Shown one piece after another: positions 10,879 to 23,118 of a stretch of DNA of 64,000 bases. Numbering within the stretch: position 1 is the first letter of the stretch; the number at the start of each line of letters is the position of its first letter. The notes under the pieces are model-generated. The model was not told the origin of the DNA. It saw only the letters and a list, made by a program, of their open reading frames with translations, and searched no databases. Made by a program: the position numbers and the translations under genes. Source of the stretch: Acanthacorydalis orientalis (Eukaryota; Arthropoda; Insecta; Megaloptera; Corydalidae); the NCBI GenBank assembly GCA_034766995.1, contig CM068313.1:40177496-40241495 (forward strand), given 5' to 3'.

Positions 10879-11896
10879 AGTATACATATGATATATGAAT
10901 AAATATTCAGTACTTTTTCTTTTACTAATAATATTTATACGAGAAAAATAGAAATTGTATTATTATATTTTGTAATAGTTACTTTTTTTCATTTCTAAAC
11001 CGATTTGTGTATAAAATTTGTTAAAAAAAGCAAACATATTACTGTAAACATTCGTTGTTTATAAGTTCTTTTGTGGAAAATTAAAAATTTACATACTTTT
11101 CACAAAAATTTAGTTTAAAATTCAGCAATATTATATTTAAAAATATTTCAGAACTCTTCAAAATATAGCTTAAATTATTTTTTCAACAGCCTTCGAGAAT
11201 TTCTATTAAATATTAACCATTTTCTAATACAATTTGATGAAATATAATTATACAAAAAATCTGTTTACATATAAATTAGAATTCCAGTGTTTGAATATAT
11301 TACATACATGTAATTTTTGGTGTTAATTTGTATTAACATCCTATTATATACATTAGTGGCTCTCATGATACAGACAGTTCAGTAATAAAACCCACCGAAA
11401 CTTGCATAATAAATTTGATCATTTGAATTTAACTGTAAAATATTTTTTCACCAGTATAAAATTCTGTTCCTTGAATGAAAACGCTAAAAAAATGTTAGAC
11501 TCGATCGTGAATATTGATACACACTAAAAAAAGAACGACATTCTTCATGACATCATCAGTTGATACAAGAGAATGTTCAATTAAATTTTGAAATTCATTC
11601 CATAAATTGTATCATATACTATTACATATAACGCTTAGTCATATTTGTATATACCAGATATCTAACATGGTATAATTTTATTAAAATATGAGTAATGAAA
11701 ATTCTCAGAAAACAAATCATATTATAATTGATCAAAAAGATATCTAATCTTATCTTTTAATATATCTTATCATTTGAATGATGTTCTGAAACAATCATGC
11801 GCGTATTTTATTTCAACTCGACCCGACATTAAACTAATATTCACATAATTTCAAAACCTTTACCGAAACAAAATTCTAATTAGTGATTAAATCTGT

Positions 11897-11992
11897 AGAC
11901 GTCAGCCCTAACAAATGACAACGTGCATTATGTGGCGTCGTGAATTGCAGCAGCGGGTGTCATCCAAACGTCGCGACTGCCTAATGCACGTC
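11897..11992. other. GC-rich inverted repeat, possible structured RNA or conserved element
   Basis: An unusually GC-rich patch for this window. ACGTGCATTA (11921-11930) pairs with TAATGCACGT (11981-11990). Inside, GTCGTG (11937-11942) can pair with CGCGAC (11972-11977), giving a hairpin with an interrupted stem and a ~29-nt loop region. Both strands are also open for about 30 codons. No known microRNA seed was recognised. Confidence 0.4.
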
Positions 11993-12175
11993 TCATATGT
12001 AGATCATATAATATAATAGGCAAATATATAACTTAGAATTACATAAAAAAAGTGTAAATGATCCTCCTCTGACGAAAATTCCATCCCTACAATTTACTTG
12101 ATTAAGTAAGCACGTCATGAAAAATAACTAGTTTTAAATACTTTTTTTTTAATTTAATTAGTTCACATAAATATA

Positions 12176-12178
<3 letters not shown>

Positions 12179-12242
<64 letters not shown>
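12179..12242. repeat. (TA)n microsatellite
   Basis: About 32 uninterrupted TA units. Confidence 0.97.
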
Positions 12243-12247
<5 letters not shown>

Positions 12248-13184
12248 AATGATTAAGAAAAGAACATTAAGAAAAATAGCCTAGTAAAAACTGTAAACTA
12301 GAAAATCGTTTATTAAATATTGTGTTCAATCGTTTTACTTATGATAATGATATACTTATGATATATTATAAATTACTTATGATGTGAATAACCTTACATA
12401 AGTATTTACAAGTGTAATTAATAAAATTATTCATTATCTTGTTTCTTATACAAAATAATATAAATCTTAATATTTATAAAGAATAAGATTTACTTGAAAC
12501 AAAGATTTATTTTTTTAAACGTGTATTTGATTTTATATATTCAGTACAATATATAACAATATTAGATGTATTTATATAGTAATTTTATCAAAATGTGCAT
12601 TAGTTCAAGGTTTATGTCTATGAATAAAAAAAAACTAATACGATTTTAATAATATTTATTGTAGCAAAGAAAAGGAAGTTCGAAAATTACATATTAAAAA
12701 TTATGCTCAGTTCGTAATTGCAACATTTTCAGTTCCTAGATTGATTACCATTTTGAATTAATATTTTATCCAATCTTAAATTATTTAGTTATTTTCATTG
12801 TTTGGATATCATGCGATTATTTACCATAATATAAAAAATATTAAAGTTATATTCGTGCTGTTATTGATAATAATAGTAATGCATTTATTGTCTCATTTGT
12901 ATATCTCTAATTATGAGTATTCATTTTCTCTTAAATATAATCTGTAAATATGATAAATAAATTTAAACTTTTTTTAAAAAATTCATTATCAAAAGAAAAA
13001 AATAGATTTCAACAACTGACTTAAAAGATATATTCATTTAATGGTTGAAAATTTAATATTTGATCAATTCCTTTCTAATAATTAAATTAACATACGTTTA
13101 ACTTATCCAATAAGAAAATAACTGGCATTGTTTTTTTTTAATAAATACATAATATTATTTATAACAATAATAATTATAAGCACG

Positions 13185-13660
13185 CCTGCCTAGGACAGCA
13201 AATCCGATGGTAAGAGTTTCAAGAGGAAATAACATCTTTATTTATTACTGATTCCCCTCTTTAATCTATGCTTGAAAACTTTTACTGATGAAGATAGTGG
13301 ATATAACATGCAGGAATGCAATTCATTCCAAGCACAAAAGCCTTTATGTATAATTGCACATTCACTGACCCGTTTATTCTTTTTTAAGTTAATTTTTAAC
13401 GTATAATCATTGTTCCCATATAAATAAAAGATGTTATTCTTCAATTACATTTTGACAATTCTGTAAAACACATTACCGATTTAAATATATAAGTGAAAGG
13501 TGCAAGTTTTCTTTCCTTTTCGAATTTTTTCCATCCGAGAACGCCCTTTCTTTGAATTCGTTCGAAATCAATCTTTTTCATTATAGAAATTTTATTCTGT
13601 ACATTTCTACAATACTCTAATATCTTTCTTTGTACTTGTATGGCAAGAATAATCATTTAT
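13185..13660 (-). mobile_element. non-LTR retrotransposon RT C-terminal tail and 3' UTR
   Basis: Two overlapping-frame segments on the minus strand: 13441-13656 (VQRKILEYCRNVQNKISIMKK..., LAPFTYIFKSVMCF) and 13238-13444 (YLYGNNDYTLKINLKK, CAIIHKGFCAWNELHSCM, SSSVKVFKHRLKRG). The pattern of TYIFK, a short basic region, FxAWNELP-like and FKxRLK is that of the extreme C-terminus of jockey/CR1-like reverse transcriptases. A homologous, more decayed copy lies at 32.94-33.17 kb in the same orientation, sharing the CCCCTCTTTAATC stretch. Clade assignment is tentative. Confidence 0.6.
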
Positions 13661-14055
13661 TAAAAAACAAATTGATAAATTGTAAAAATTGGTTGGTGAA
13701 TGTTTAAAAATTCATAGAGATATTTGTAATTGAAATAAACGTGTTCATTCTTACATGCTGAAAATACTGCCCTCTTTAGTGTTTTAGAAAATCTTTAACA
13801 ATGGAGTTAGGAAAAAGAAAAACAATAAATTGTTCGTTATCGTAACATCTGTAACTGGATGTGTTTCCTTGTGCAGTTGCATCCACATTCACTGTTTTTT
13901 GAACGATGCGGTTTTTAAAACTGTGTGGTATTAAAACTGTATACAGTTTAATATACAACATGAACATCATATCATTTATATTCAACTTTATTATGATTGT
14001 ACAGCTAAGCTAAAGTACACGACGTTATTATAAACAATCATGATTTTTTCTATAG

Positions 14056-14150
14056 TGGCGAGCGTGAGAGACGCGCGCATCTCGCATCCCGACGCTCCGA
14101 TTGATCGAACAGCGGCGTCGGTCTGCTTGTGTGTTCGTACACGGAGCAGG
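14056..14150 (+). other. CpG-rich islet; candidate 95-bp exon
   Basis: Preceded by a good acceptor (GATTTTTTCTATAG) and followed by GTGGGTAG, a usable donor. The interior is strikingly CpG-rich against an AT-rich background. One frame is open throughout (ASVRDARISHPDAPIDR...), but the opposite strand is open as well, as is usual in CpG-rich DNA. It could instead be a promoter or 5' UTR islet. No homology is recognised. Confidence 0.3.
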
Positions 14151-14717
14151 GTGGGTAGAACCATTGTTATGTATGCAATACCTGTCTTTTTATACCGATG
14201 AAAACAGACCGTCTTAGAATATTATTATCCCTAGAATCATATAACTAAAACTTGCGAGTTTAGGATCAATGACGAATTTCAATGAAACCTCCTTTAGTAC
14301 AGTTAAATATATAAGAGTAACGAGATAACAGCATTTTTTCAAACATAGTTCAACCGAAAATTCTAAGAAAATACATCTTTCTGAATTGCGTGCGACAGGG
14401 ATGAACGATCGTACAGATTAAAGCAAATAAGTCAGTGTGTAAGCGAGTACATAAGTTACTGTTAATACTTTATTCTTATTTCTAACCAGTATGTACAGTT
14501 TTTATGAAGTAGACTAGTTGTCTAGACATTCAACTCTGTTCGAATACTGTAGATTCCACAGCTCGATTTATTCACTTGATTTTCGCATTCACTTAAATAA
14601 ATAATTAAAATCTAAAACTCAATCGTTTGGTTAAAAATAACGCTAGTTTTATAAATTACTAATAACACTATTTATTCTTTTATATTTATACTTAAATGTT
14701 GATAAACAAGTATAAAA

Positions 14718-14721
<4 letters not shown>

Positions 14722-14751
<30 letters not shown>
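14722..14751. repeat. (TA)n microsatellite
   Basis: About 15 TA units. Confidence 0.95.
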
Positions 14752-14756
<5 letters not shown>

Positions 14757-15011
14757 CAGAACAATATTTTCTACAATGAAGGTGAACAACATCTTCAAGT
14801 TTTTTTCTCTTCATTAAACAGGATTTATTTTTTTCAATGGGAATAATTAATGATCTGATGAGATCAATTTAAAATAAATTACTTTTTTATACTAATTCCA
14901 TTTTTTTCACTTATTTACATTTTAAATGTATTTTTATTGTTAACTGGAAATAAATTTATTTGTATCTCTTCTAAATAGATTACAGTGAGTTATATTGCTT
15001 GTTATTGACTT

Positions 15012-15090
15012 GCTTATGTAGCTTTAGCTATAAAATTTTTCAAATTACCGTTGTACTGAGCAAAAAAATCTCATTATTTAGATTTTAACA
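15012..15090. repeat. flank block shared, inverted, with 37578-37656
   Basis: The ~79 bp directly left of the family R mariner (TATGTAGCTTTAGCTATAAA... to ...GATTTTAACA) reappear nearly identical but inverted at 37578-37656, again directly next to a family R mariner end. The mariner and its host flank were therefore copied together, or the mariner sits in an unrecognised repeat. Confidence 0.8.
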
Positions 15091-15911
15091 TACGAGGGTC
15101 GTTTGGTAAGTTTGATAAAATTTCTATGATGTGGTGCCACCATTCATTTGGTAACATCACGGCTATCAAGTGTCACTTTTCAAATTACCATGGGCGAAAT
15201 TTCAGCTAGAAGCGACCAGTTGTTCAAGTTATACAGATGTTCGAACTGAGCATTGTGCAGTTGCTACAAAAATAAAAAGAGCAGGTCTTTTGGCGTCGAT
15301 TCGTAACCGTGGATGAAACATGGATCCACCACTACACACCTGAGTCGAAGCAGTAATCAAAGCAGTGGATAACGACTGGTGAAAGTACGTCAAAGAAGGT
15401 GAAGACCGGTTTGTTGGTTGGGAAGGTGATGATTAATTTTTTTTGGGATCCCCAAGGAATCATCCTGATCGACTACTTAACAAAGGGAAAAACCATAACA
15501 GGAGCCTATTATGCAACATTATTGGACCGTTTGAAAGTAGAGTTGAAACATGAACAGCCAAGATTGGCGTACAAAAAAGTTCTCTTTATCAAAATAACGC
15601 GCCGTCCCACAAATCGACCATCGCAATGGCAAAATTGCACGAATTAGGTTTCGAATTGACTCCTCATCCATCCTATTCTTCGGGCTTGCCCACGTGCGAT
15701 TTCTTCCTCTTCTCAAACTTGATAATTTCGCTCGGTGGGAAGAAATTCTCGTCGAATGAGTATGTCATCGCTACTTTCATGTGTATTTTGCAGTCTCAAG
15801 TGTAGCGCCCTCAATCGAGACTATGTTGAGAAATAAAATCGTTTTTTTTTTCAAAAAAAAAAACAGTGTTTAACTTGCTTCTTTACCATACTTATCAAAC
15901 GACCCACGTAT
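15091..15911 (+). mobile_element. mariner, family R copy 2 (deleted, ~820 bp)
   Basis: Bounded by TACGAGGGTCGTTTGGTAA and its inverted partner ending GACCCACGTA, each at TA. The plus strand encodes RRFVTVDETWIHHYTPE (first Asp intact, near 15293-15343), FWDPQGIILIDYLTKGKT (near 15440-15490), YYATLLDRLKVELK, then KVLF and a QNNAPSH block where the second Asp has become Asn, then CDFFLFSN (third Asp intact) and LGGKKFSSNE. Frame changes occur near 15400 and 15590. The N-terminal DNA-binding domain is reduced to MGEISARS plus a few codons, the same deletion as in copies 1 and 3. Confidence 0.88.
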
Positions 15912-16453
15912 ATAGTCTTACAATATCATTTTTTTGTTTAATGAATACTTAACTTGTATATCGTTTTTATAACAATTAAAATTCACAAAAAAAAGTATTA
16001 ATAATTGGAATCTTCTTTTCATAATCTATTCTACAGTTTTTTGTCATTTTTTTTAACTTACACACTTTCAGAATTTAATTAAATGATTCATTACACAACT
16101 CTAGTTTGATTTTAACGTTTGTTAAATATTACTCCTCATTAAAATATACTGGTAACAAATATAATAAAATGTTTTTTGTACCACATACAACTTTTTTAAT
16201 AATTAATTAAATATTTTTAATTACTTGAAGAAAGTAATACCATTATATTAAACAATGAAAATATCTAATAACTGAATTTTATACAAGTACAAAAAAAATT
16301 GTTTCGAAGGAATAGACAGCGTTTATGTACAGGCGTTAGTAGCGTCAATTACATCTGTCATTTCCAATGAATTTTTTTTTAGAACGTTCATAGTATCGTA
16401 TAATTTGTTTTATTTTGTCTTGTATGTATTTTTTAATTAATTATCATCGACAG

Positions 16454-16502
16454 CCTTATATAAATACCTTCAAATACTTTGCTGTATCTGTGATTGGTTT
16501 AT
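16454..16502 (+). other. weak candidate exon (49 bp)
   Basis: Acceptor ATCATCGACAG and donor GTAAGGT flank a segment open in two frames (PYINTFKYFAVSVIGL or LYKYLQILCCICDWF). Composition is not distinct from background, so chance is likely. Confidence 0.15.
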
Positions 16503-17046
16503 GTAAGGTAGACTACATAGTATAGAATAATTCAAGAAAAAAACATATTCTTACTCTGTTATAAAGTTTGAATATCAAAATATGACATGTTTATCATAAT
16601 AAAATGGTTGTAGATATATTAAATAAACTTTTAATAAAATAAATTTCGAGTGAAGTATGTGTTCCTCGTATTTATTACCGTACCATCTATGTATTAAGGG
16701 TGTAGACAAGAATGTTTTAGCCTTATTAATATGAAAAGTTATAATAATTTTTAAGTTAGTCAATTATTTTAAGCAAATACAAGAATTTATAATATACTTG
16801 TCATTTTGCTACTGGTCTAATTTTTATAAAAACGATTTAGTGAAAAGAAGACAGCTTGCAACAGTAGCTTGTCTTTTGAAATCATTTAATTAATATTCTA
16901 CAATGAAGGAATTTCATAAAAGATTATGTACCTTATTTTACAGAAGAACACTTACTAGCATAACATTAAAATTAAAAATTATAGATAAGATGTGAATAGA
17001 AATTTTATATTCAAAACAGGTCTATGAATATAAACTGCAATCTTGC

Positions 17047-17094
17047 ATTCCTGAAACCATTTCCTTCTTCCGTATCTCTGTGCTCGTCAAGAGA
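17047..17094 (-). other. candidate exon (48 bp)
   Basis: On the minus strand a very good acceptor (CTTAACGTATATTTCTTGTTTTAG, with a CTTAAC branch-like motif) opens onto 16 whole codons reading SLDEHRDTEEGNGFRN. The best donor is the non-canonical GC type (GCAAGA); a weaker GTTTAT follows 12 nt later. The peptide composition is charged and coding-like, unlike random AT-rich DNA. No family is recognised. Confidence 0.3.
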
Positions 17095-17201
17095 CTAAAA
17101 CAAGAAATATACGTTAAGTAATGGTTCTATTCCTAAACGATTTTTTTCTCTAGATATACTTATCCGAAGTAGATAGTTTTTGTTTGCTTTATTATTTTAT
17201 T

Positions 17202-17208
<7 letters not shown>

Positions 17209-17236
<28 letters not shown>
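17209..17236. repeat. (TA)n microsatellite
   Basis: About 14 TA units. Confidence 0.95.
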
Positions 17237-17238
<2 letters not shown>

Positions 17239-18003
17239 TCAAAAACATGAAATTTAATAATTCCATTTAAAACGTGTATCTGTTTAAATAAATAAAGCGA
17301 TTTGATATGATACTGAAGCTCATCAAATGTTGATACAACATTTTTTAAATTGAAACTTGTTAAAAAAAATTTGTTCAGAATCAGATATTTTCTTTGTATA
17401 AGTAAAGATTTTATAAAACATATTTTTAAAAAAGTGTTTCAGTATTTTCTGAATTCAAAGTCTAGTTTTAATAACATATTTATGAAACCCTAAATTTTCA
17501 ATAGAATCGAAGGATATTTTATAAAAATAATGATTCGTAATAATTCGTTTTTATAAATTATTTTTTATACTTTTTACCTCGTTTATCTAAAGTTTTTATA
17601 ACATTTCATCATGTTTCGTCAAATAAAATATACATTGAATACTGCAAAAATGTATTTATTTATATTTCAATTCGTGGAAATCTTTATATTATAGAAAAAT
17701 GAGAGTTTGTTTTGAAATCAGTTGTTAATTAATTTGTTCAAATGAACGGTTTTCATGTAAATGCTAGTTTCAAAAATCAAGTCATTTTTTTGAAATAATT
17801 GAAATAACGTAAAACCTAGATTAGCCCTTCTAACGAGTGTTTAAGTCAAATTAATTAATCATTTTTTATTATTCAGTGTGAAGTAAATTAGATATATAAA
17901 CACTACAAGCCACAGTACAGTTCTGACTGTTGTTAAATTCAGTTTAATGAATTTTTCTCTCATTTTACCAACCCTCAAAATCTGTTTCAATCAAGAATAA
18001 TGT

Positions 18004-18078
18004 TCAATAGATGATTATTGATCCTTTTTGATTGTTGCTTATGCGCATTTCAATGGTGACGCCATTATCTTCAGAGTG
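18004..18078 (-). other. candidate terminal coding exon with stop and AATAAA downstream
   Basis: The acceptor TTAGCTTTTTCTGCGGCTCAG precedes 24 whole codons, beginning HSEDNGVTIEMRISNN, and a TGA. An AATAAA lies at 17865-17870 on the same strand, about 135 nt past the stop. The frame is also open 19 codons upstream of the acceptor, so an unspliced reading is possible. It starts in phase 0, matching the end phase of the 20.23-20.32 kb candidate upstream on this strand. Confidence 0.3.
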
Positions 18079-18560
18079 CTGAGCCGCAGAAAAAGCTAAC
18101 TTGTAGTAAAATTCACAATTAAATGGAGCATTAAGTCAGATAATTTAATTGTTTTTGTAACTTTCTTAAATACAAATTCATTTTGAATTTTCAATTTAAA
18201 AAAGGGGATATTTTGAATTGCATACAATTTCGTTCATTTTATACCATACTATTTTATTTTCCTATCACCTATGATAAAGTTGTAGTCATTATTATTTTGT
18301 TTTATATAATTCGATACATTATTACAATCTGACGCTATTAATGCATTCTAACGCCAGTATATAATTTATCTTTATGTTGTGTTCTACTGATACTCCTTCT
18401 CTTTTACTTCTAGAGCCGTTTTGGGTTTCTTGTCGAATTTTCGAATTGCCAATATTATCCATGATATGAAAAACATATTGATGTTTACCATAATCGAACC
18501 ATTAATTTGCACCTCTGATAACACTGGTCAACAAATTGATTTTTTTTCGGATCTCCGAAA

Positions 18561-19500
18561 TTACTTGAACTGATTTTGAATGAGGTTCTCCTTAGAAGAA
18601 TTTCTATCATACTCATGAGTTAAAGTTGGTTCGGGTTTATTAGATACTAATAAATATTTTTTTCCAATTAGTTCATTTATTATACATATTAATGAATGAA
18701 AATATTTTTCAATTTGAGATTTTCTTTTATAAATAACATCTACCAATTCCCTCCTTAAAGTCCTACAATAGTCAGCCAACATTACAGGATTCCACTTGCC
18801 CTGGTAACGCCGTTCCATTTCTGAAATCTCTTGATGCTCATCACTGAGATCGCCCATGTTTTCAAGAAAAAAATCCAAATGAGATTGCATCATGTGACCT
18901 TTCAATGACATATTGCAGCCCGCTACTCTAAATGCCTCCAACATGCCTTCCACTAATGTTTTTTTTAATTTTCGTCCTTTCTGTTTCCCAAGAAATTCTT
19001 AAAAACTACAACCATTGATCTCCATGTTTTGTTTTCTGTAACATTTATCTTATCTTCGAAATTTGAATCTCGTATTAATTTGTTAATTTGAGGGCTAACA
19101 AATATTCCCTCTTTTATTTTGCCTCAGTTATGTTAGGGAACTTTTCCGATATTGGTATCCTTCTCGTTCACGATTGATTGCCTTCACAAAATGTGTCATC
19201 AAGCATATGATTTTTTGTTTGTTCACTAAAGGAGGACGTTGTATGTTTTGAGTTCCTGACATGAAAGATTTTCTTTCCGTCCAGTTTCATTTAATATAAT
19301 TGTTCGTTTTATCGCGACTATTCCATATATACAAGAAGCAATAGTATTTGGTGTAACCCTGTTACATCCCTATAAGCACCCAATCACTTTAAAATCAGCA
19401 AAAATTCTCCAAGAATATTGATCGTAATTAATTTTCTCCAGTAATTTCTTCAGATTTTTTTACGAAATGTGGATCAATTGGAAATTTTTAATATTAGTAA
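18561..19500 (-). pseudogene. transposon-like protein of unknown class, arthropod repeat family
   Basis: A broken gene read right to left on the minus strand. From ~19450: INILGEFLLILK and GAYRDVTG, then YTKYYCFLYIWNSRDKT, NKQKIICLMTHFVKAINRE, IFVSPQINKLIRDSNFE, FKNFLGKQKGRKLKK and, in one intact frame (18561-18953), GCNMSLKGHMMQSHLDFF, GDLSDEHQEISEMERRYQGK, MLADYCRTLRRELVD. These blocks match, from memory, long uncharacterised proteins repeated in insect and cnidarian genomes and usually marked by CFLCLWDSR..., IFVGPQI, GCNMSxKxHxLHSHLD and RYQGRW. The SDEHQEI junction lacks the usual GERFH-type residues, a short in-frame deletion. Several frameshifts upstream of 18953 show it is dead. Confidence 0.6.
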
Positions 19501-20230
19501 AATACATTACGATACTGGAGCTATTTTATCCTATTGTTGTTATTTCGAATGCAAAATGTTCGTTGGCCAGTGTAATCAATTTACTGTAATTATTGATTTG
19601 TTTTCAACTTTTCGTTGTATTTATGCTGTATAATTTTAAGTTTTCTTATGGGTCACTTTTTAATCTACATCTTAATGTGAATAAATGTTTTTCATAATGA
19701 ACGAACAAGATTAATTGATTTTTAAACTAGTTTTATAATCTTCAGTATGGTATGTATATCTATTCTATAACATTTGATGTGCTTTTCACATATATTCTCT
19801 CCTCAACTGCTTGATCACATCAAGTATCTCTTAACAATCCGGTAGACGTTCTTCAAAATTTTGTATATAATTTCATATTTAGAATAATATTGGTACAGAT
19901 GTTTTGAATTACATATTTGTGATGCACTAATAAACCGCAAACATGGAATTAAGATTTTACTATAATTATTTTAAGCCAATTAAACTGTTTTAATGTTTTG
20001 AGTTTTTATGTTTATCAGCATATATTATTATTCAATAAAAAAAATATAGTGTGATCTGATCACAGTTTTTCACTGCGCTACAATAGACTCGATTGCACTC
20101 TTTATTGTATTGGAAAAGTTTATAGAAGAATGCAACACAGAATTCAATCATCATACATGAACACACTGTGTAGAATTGAAATTAAATCAGCAATTTATAT
20201 TTATATGACTTAGTATCTAATTACATTAAC
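19501..20230. other. AT-rich sequence, nothing recognised
   Basis: No repeat or gene signal recognised; intron if the flanking minus-strand exon candidates belong together. Confidence 0.4.
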
Positions 20231-20320
20231 TGTATCCGCACGATTTTGCAACGGCTGAAGGCTATTTGAATCCACTCTTAGTTGTGGATCGCCAAGGGCA
20301 ATCACCCTCATTAGCAGGCC
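20231..20320 (-). other. candidate internal exon (90 bp, 30 codons)
   Basis: A GC-rich island on the minus strand, preceded by a good acceptor (ACATTAATTTCATTCAG). It is open as 30 whole codons beginning GLLMRVIALGDPQLRVD and ending LQNRADT, followed by a weak donor GTTAATG. Without splicing the frame runs eight codons more to a TAA, so it could also be a last exon. Codon use and peptide look like a real conserved protein, but I do not recognise it. Confidence 0.4.
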
Positions 20321-20973
20321 CTGAATGAAATTAATGTTGTCATTACAAATAATTACTTATAGTAGTTCTACATCGTTTTGTGCTCAACAATTGTTTTATC
20401 CTCCCTTCTTCAAAGTTAGTGATAATTTAATTGAGCTAAACATGTATAATAATGCCTACTCATGTTATTATCTTCGTGGTTTACATCGTCATTTATTTAA
20501 TATACATTAAATATGTGAAATAACTTCAAAATTTAACTATATAATTTATTCAGATATTGTTTACTTGGAATGTCTCAAGTGGACATTTTTTTACTTAACT
20601 GAATTAGTTCGTACTCAATCTTTTCAAGCATTGAAAACGAATACTCCATAAAATATGACGTTTTGCAATTATAAATTTAAATTTAAAACATGTAGACCAA
20701 CAACATGATATGAAATTCACACATTGATTCAAAAAGAATTATAGTGATTTCAATTCATAACACAATTAACGGTATTAATATTAATGAGCACTAGCATGGT
20801 TATAAATTATTATAAGACGAACATATGGCAAATACAAAATCAGTTTCGTGACAATTATTTGCACTTATTAGAATAAATAATTACATTCAAAGAGAGTAAG
20901 TAGTCAAACAACAGAATTCATTATTTCTCATTAATAAAATATTACAAACAGAATGTATTAATTATTATTATTG

Positions 20974-22261
20974 TTAAGGTCTAATATATGAAATTGCGGA
21001 ATGTGTAGGTAAGAATTAAAACGTAATATTTTTAAAAAAACAAAATATTTTTAATCAAAATAAGCTCCATCAACTTCAATAATCTTTTGTCAGCGAGGAC
21101 GTAGATTGTTTATCCCACTTTTATAAAAATCGACATTTTTAGAGTTTATAAAGTCTTCGAATCCTTAAATCGCTTCCGTTTGGTTTCGGATTTTTTTATT
21201 TCTTAAATAATATTCCAAGTGGCGAAAAAGATGATAGTCTGTGTCGGTGAAAGATCTGATGAATAAGGGGAATGCGGTAAAATTTCATAATTTATTGAAT
21301 TTAATTTGGAAATTGTGATTCGAGATGTGTGTGGTCGTGCATTGTCTTGCAATAGTATTGGCCCATATCTATTGATTAGCATTGACTATTTTGCTTTTTA
21401 ATTTTTCATTCATATTGTCGATTTCGCGACAATATAATTCATCCGTAGTTACTTCGCCTGGTTTTAAAAAAGAATAATGGATTATTCCTTCATTTGTCCA
21501 CCACAAAATAACCACACGTTTTTTTTTTTATGTAATAACGGCTTGGGTGCGTGTACTGGAGCTTCATTTGCATTTAACCATTGTCCAGATCTTTTTCTAT
21601 TATCAAACAGGATCCACCTTTCATCACAAGTAATGATTCGATTTAAAAATGGCGTTTTATCATGTCGAATCATCAATGAAGAACACACCTCTAGGCGTCT
21701 CATTTTTTGACCATCTGCTAATTCGTGAGGCACCCACCTTATCCAGCTTTTTCACGTTTCCTATTACAGCGAGGTGACGAGAAACTCTCATAACACTAAC
21801 ACTTAAATCACATACGAGAGCTCGAACTGTTGTATATAGATTCTCTTCCACCATGGCTCTCAAATGTTCTTAGTTCACAATGGTCTTAGGCCTTCCTCGA
21901 GACTCATTGTCGAGATTCATATTACCGGAACGAAATTTTTTGACCCATAATTGAATTGTTCTCTGGCTATCCGACCCTTCTCCGAAATCTCCATTGATAT
22001 TTCTACCTGCTACCGCTCCATTGTGTCCCAACTTGAACTCATATAAAAAAGTGGACGCAAATCTTTTGTAGACACCATCCTGTTAAAGGGTATAAAAAAA
22101 ATAAAAATAACAACAATAACTCCGCATTTAAAAACAATTTAAGGGTACAGTTACATTAGTCAATTCCAAATAGCTGAACTTGTAAAACATTGCTCAGAGC
22201 CTTTCCTAATCGCGGTCGACCTCTGACTGAAATTCGGCAACTTGATATGTTACAACCTAAT
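20974..22261 (-). mobile_element. full-length mariner, cecropia-like, dead
   Basis: The left end TTAAGGTCTAATATATGAA and the complement of the right end (TTAGGTTGTAACATATCAA) are diverged terminal repeats of one ~1.29-kb element. The minus strand carries a whole transposase in pieces: a start region near 22078, RAMVEENLYTTVRALVCDLS, VSRHLAVIGNVKKLDK, WVPHELADGQKMRRLEV, FLNRIITCDERWILFDNR (first Asp in CDE), QWLNANEAPVHAPKPLLHKK, HYSFLKPGEVTTDELY, LQDNARPH (second Asp), LSPTDYHLFRHL (third Asp) and RWQKIIEVDGAYFD. All three catalytic Asp are still legible. Several frameshifts and stops inactivate it. The layout matches SETMAR/Hsmar1-type transposase. Confidence 0.88.
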
Positions 22262-22673
22262 GTTATATTTCAATCGAAAATGAAGATAAGATATAAAAAC
22301 GTGGTTATATTATTCTTTCATAAATTGTTATTATTTACAGATTCATTATAGAAGATATCAATTTTTTTTAAATCAATATTTCAATTTGTAATTGATTATT
22401 TTTGTACAATTTAAATAATACAGATGGATTATATTACTTTTATTTTAAATGTACAACTAATTCACACTGTTTATAAATTGATTAAAAATTCGTACCGAAA
22501 TACGTTCATAAATTAACGTCTATTATATTTTACATAAAAAAAACAGCCAAACAAATTGAATCGTTCGGTGAAATATTATAAATATTGACGTGAATCATTT
22601 TACATGTCGGCCAATACATCTCCGTGAATTTTTTTCTTTTAGATTTAATTATAAAGTATACGAACAATCCTGA

Positions 22674-22758
22674 TTAATTACATTCGCAAATTGATCGCTT
22701 TTCATCATTTTCATGAAGTGTACCTCTCATTTCTGTCGTATCATCCCGCTTTTTACCA
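22674..22758 (-). other. candidate coding segment or last exon
   Basis: After an acceptor-like CTGTTGTTTTTAACTAAG the minus strand is open for 27 codons to a TAA: GKKRDDTTEMRGTLHEND, then EKRSICECN. An internal GTACAC could serve as donor after GKKRDDTTEMR. Polar, coding-like composition in an AT-rich setting. Not recognised. Confidence 0.25.
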
Positions 22759-23118
22759 CTTAGTTAAAAACAACAGCTTCATTATGTTACGATGTTAAAC
22801 TTTTAATTACAGTTTAATAGTATGCTGATTAATTGTGTTTTTGATGACATTTATGTATGCATAAAGTGTTTCGTACACTTTTTTTTATATTTATATATTT
22901 GTTTGTTTTCTGAAACTGTTTCAATAGTTCAGTTTTATACTTTTATTCGCGTTATTGATTTATTTTTTTTTAAAAGTGATTTTTGATTTATTTTTAAATA
23001 TAATCAGATTATACTTAAATGTATTTTAATACTCATTATGCATTTTTATTTTATTTTTTTTTCTTTGAATTTTTATATTTCAAATTTTTCTAGTTTTAAA
23101 TTAACATATTTCTTATTA

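Noticed and set aside
18016..18040. TTTTGATTGTTGCTT, resembling the start of insect miR-315
   Set aside because: The match stops after 14-15 nt and no complementary arm lies within 100 bp, so no precursor hairpin can form.
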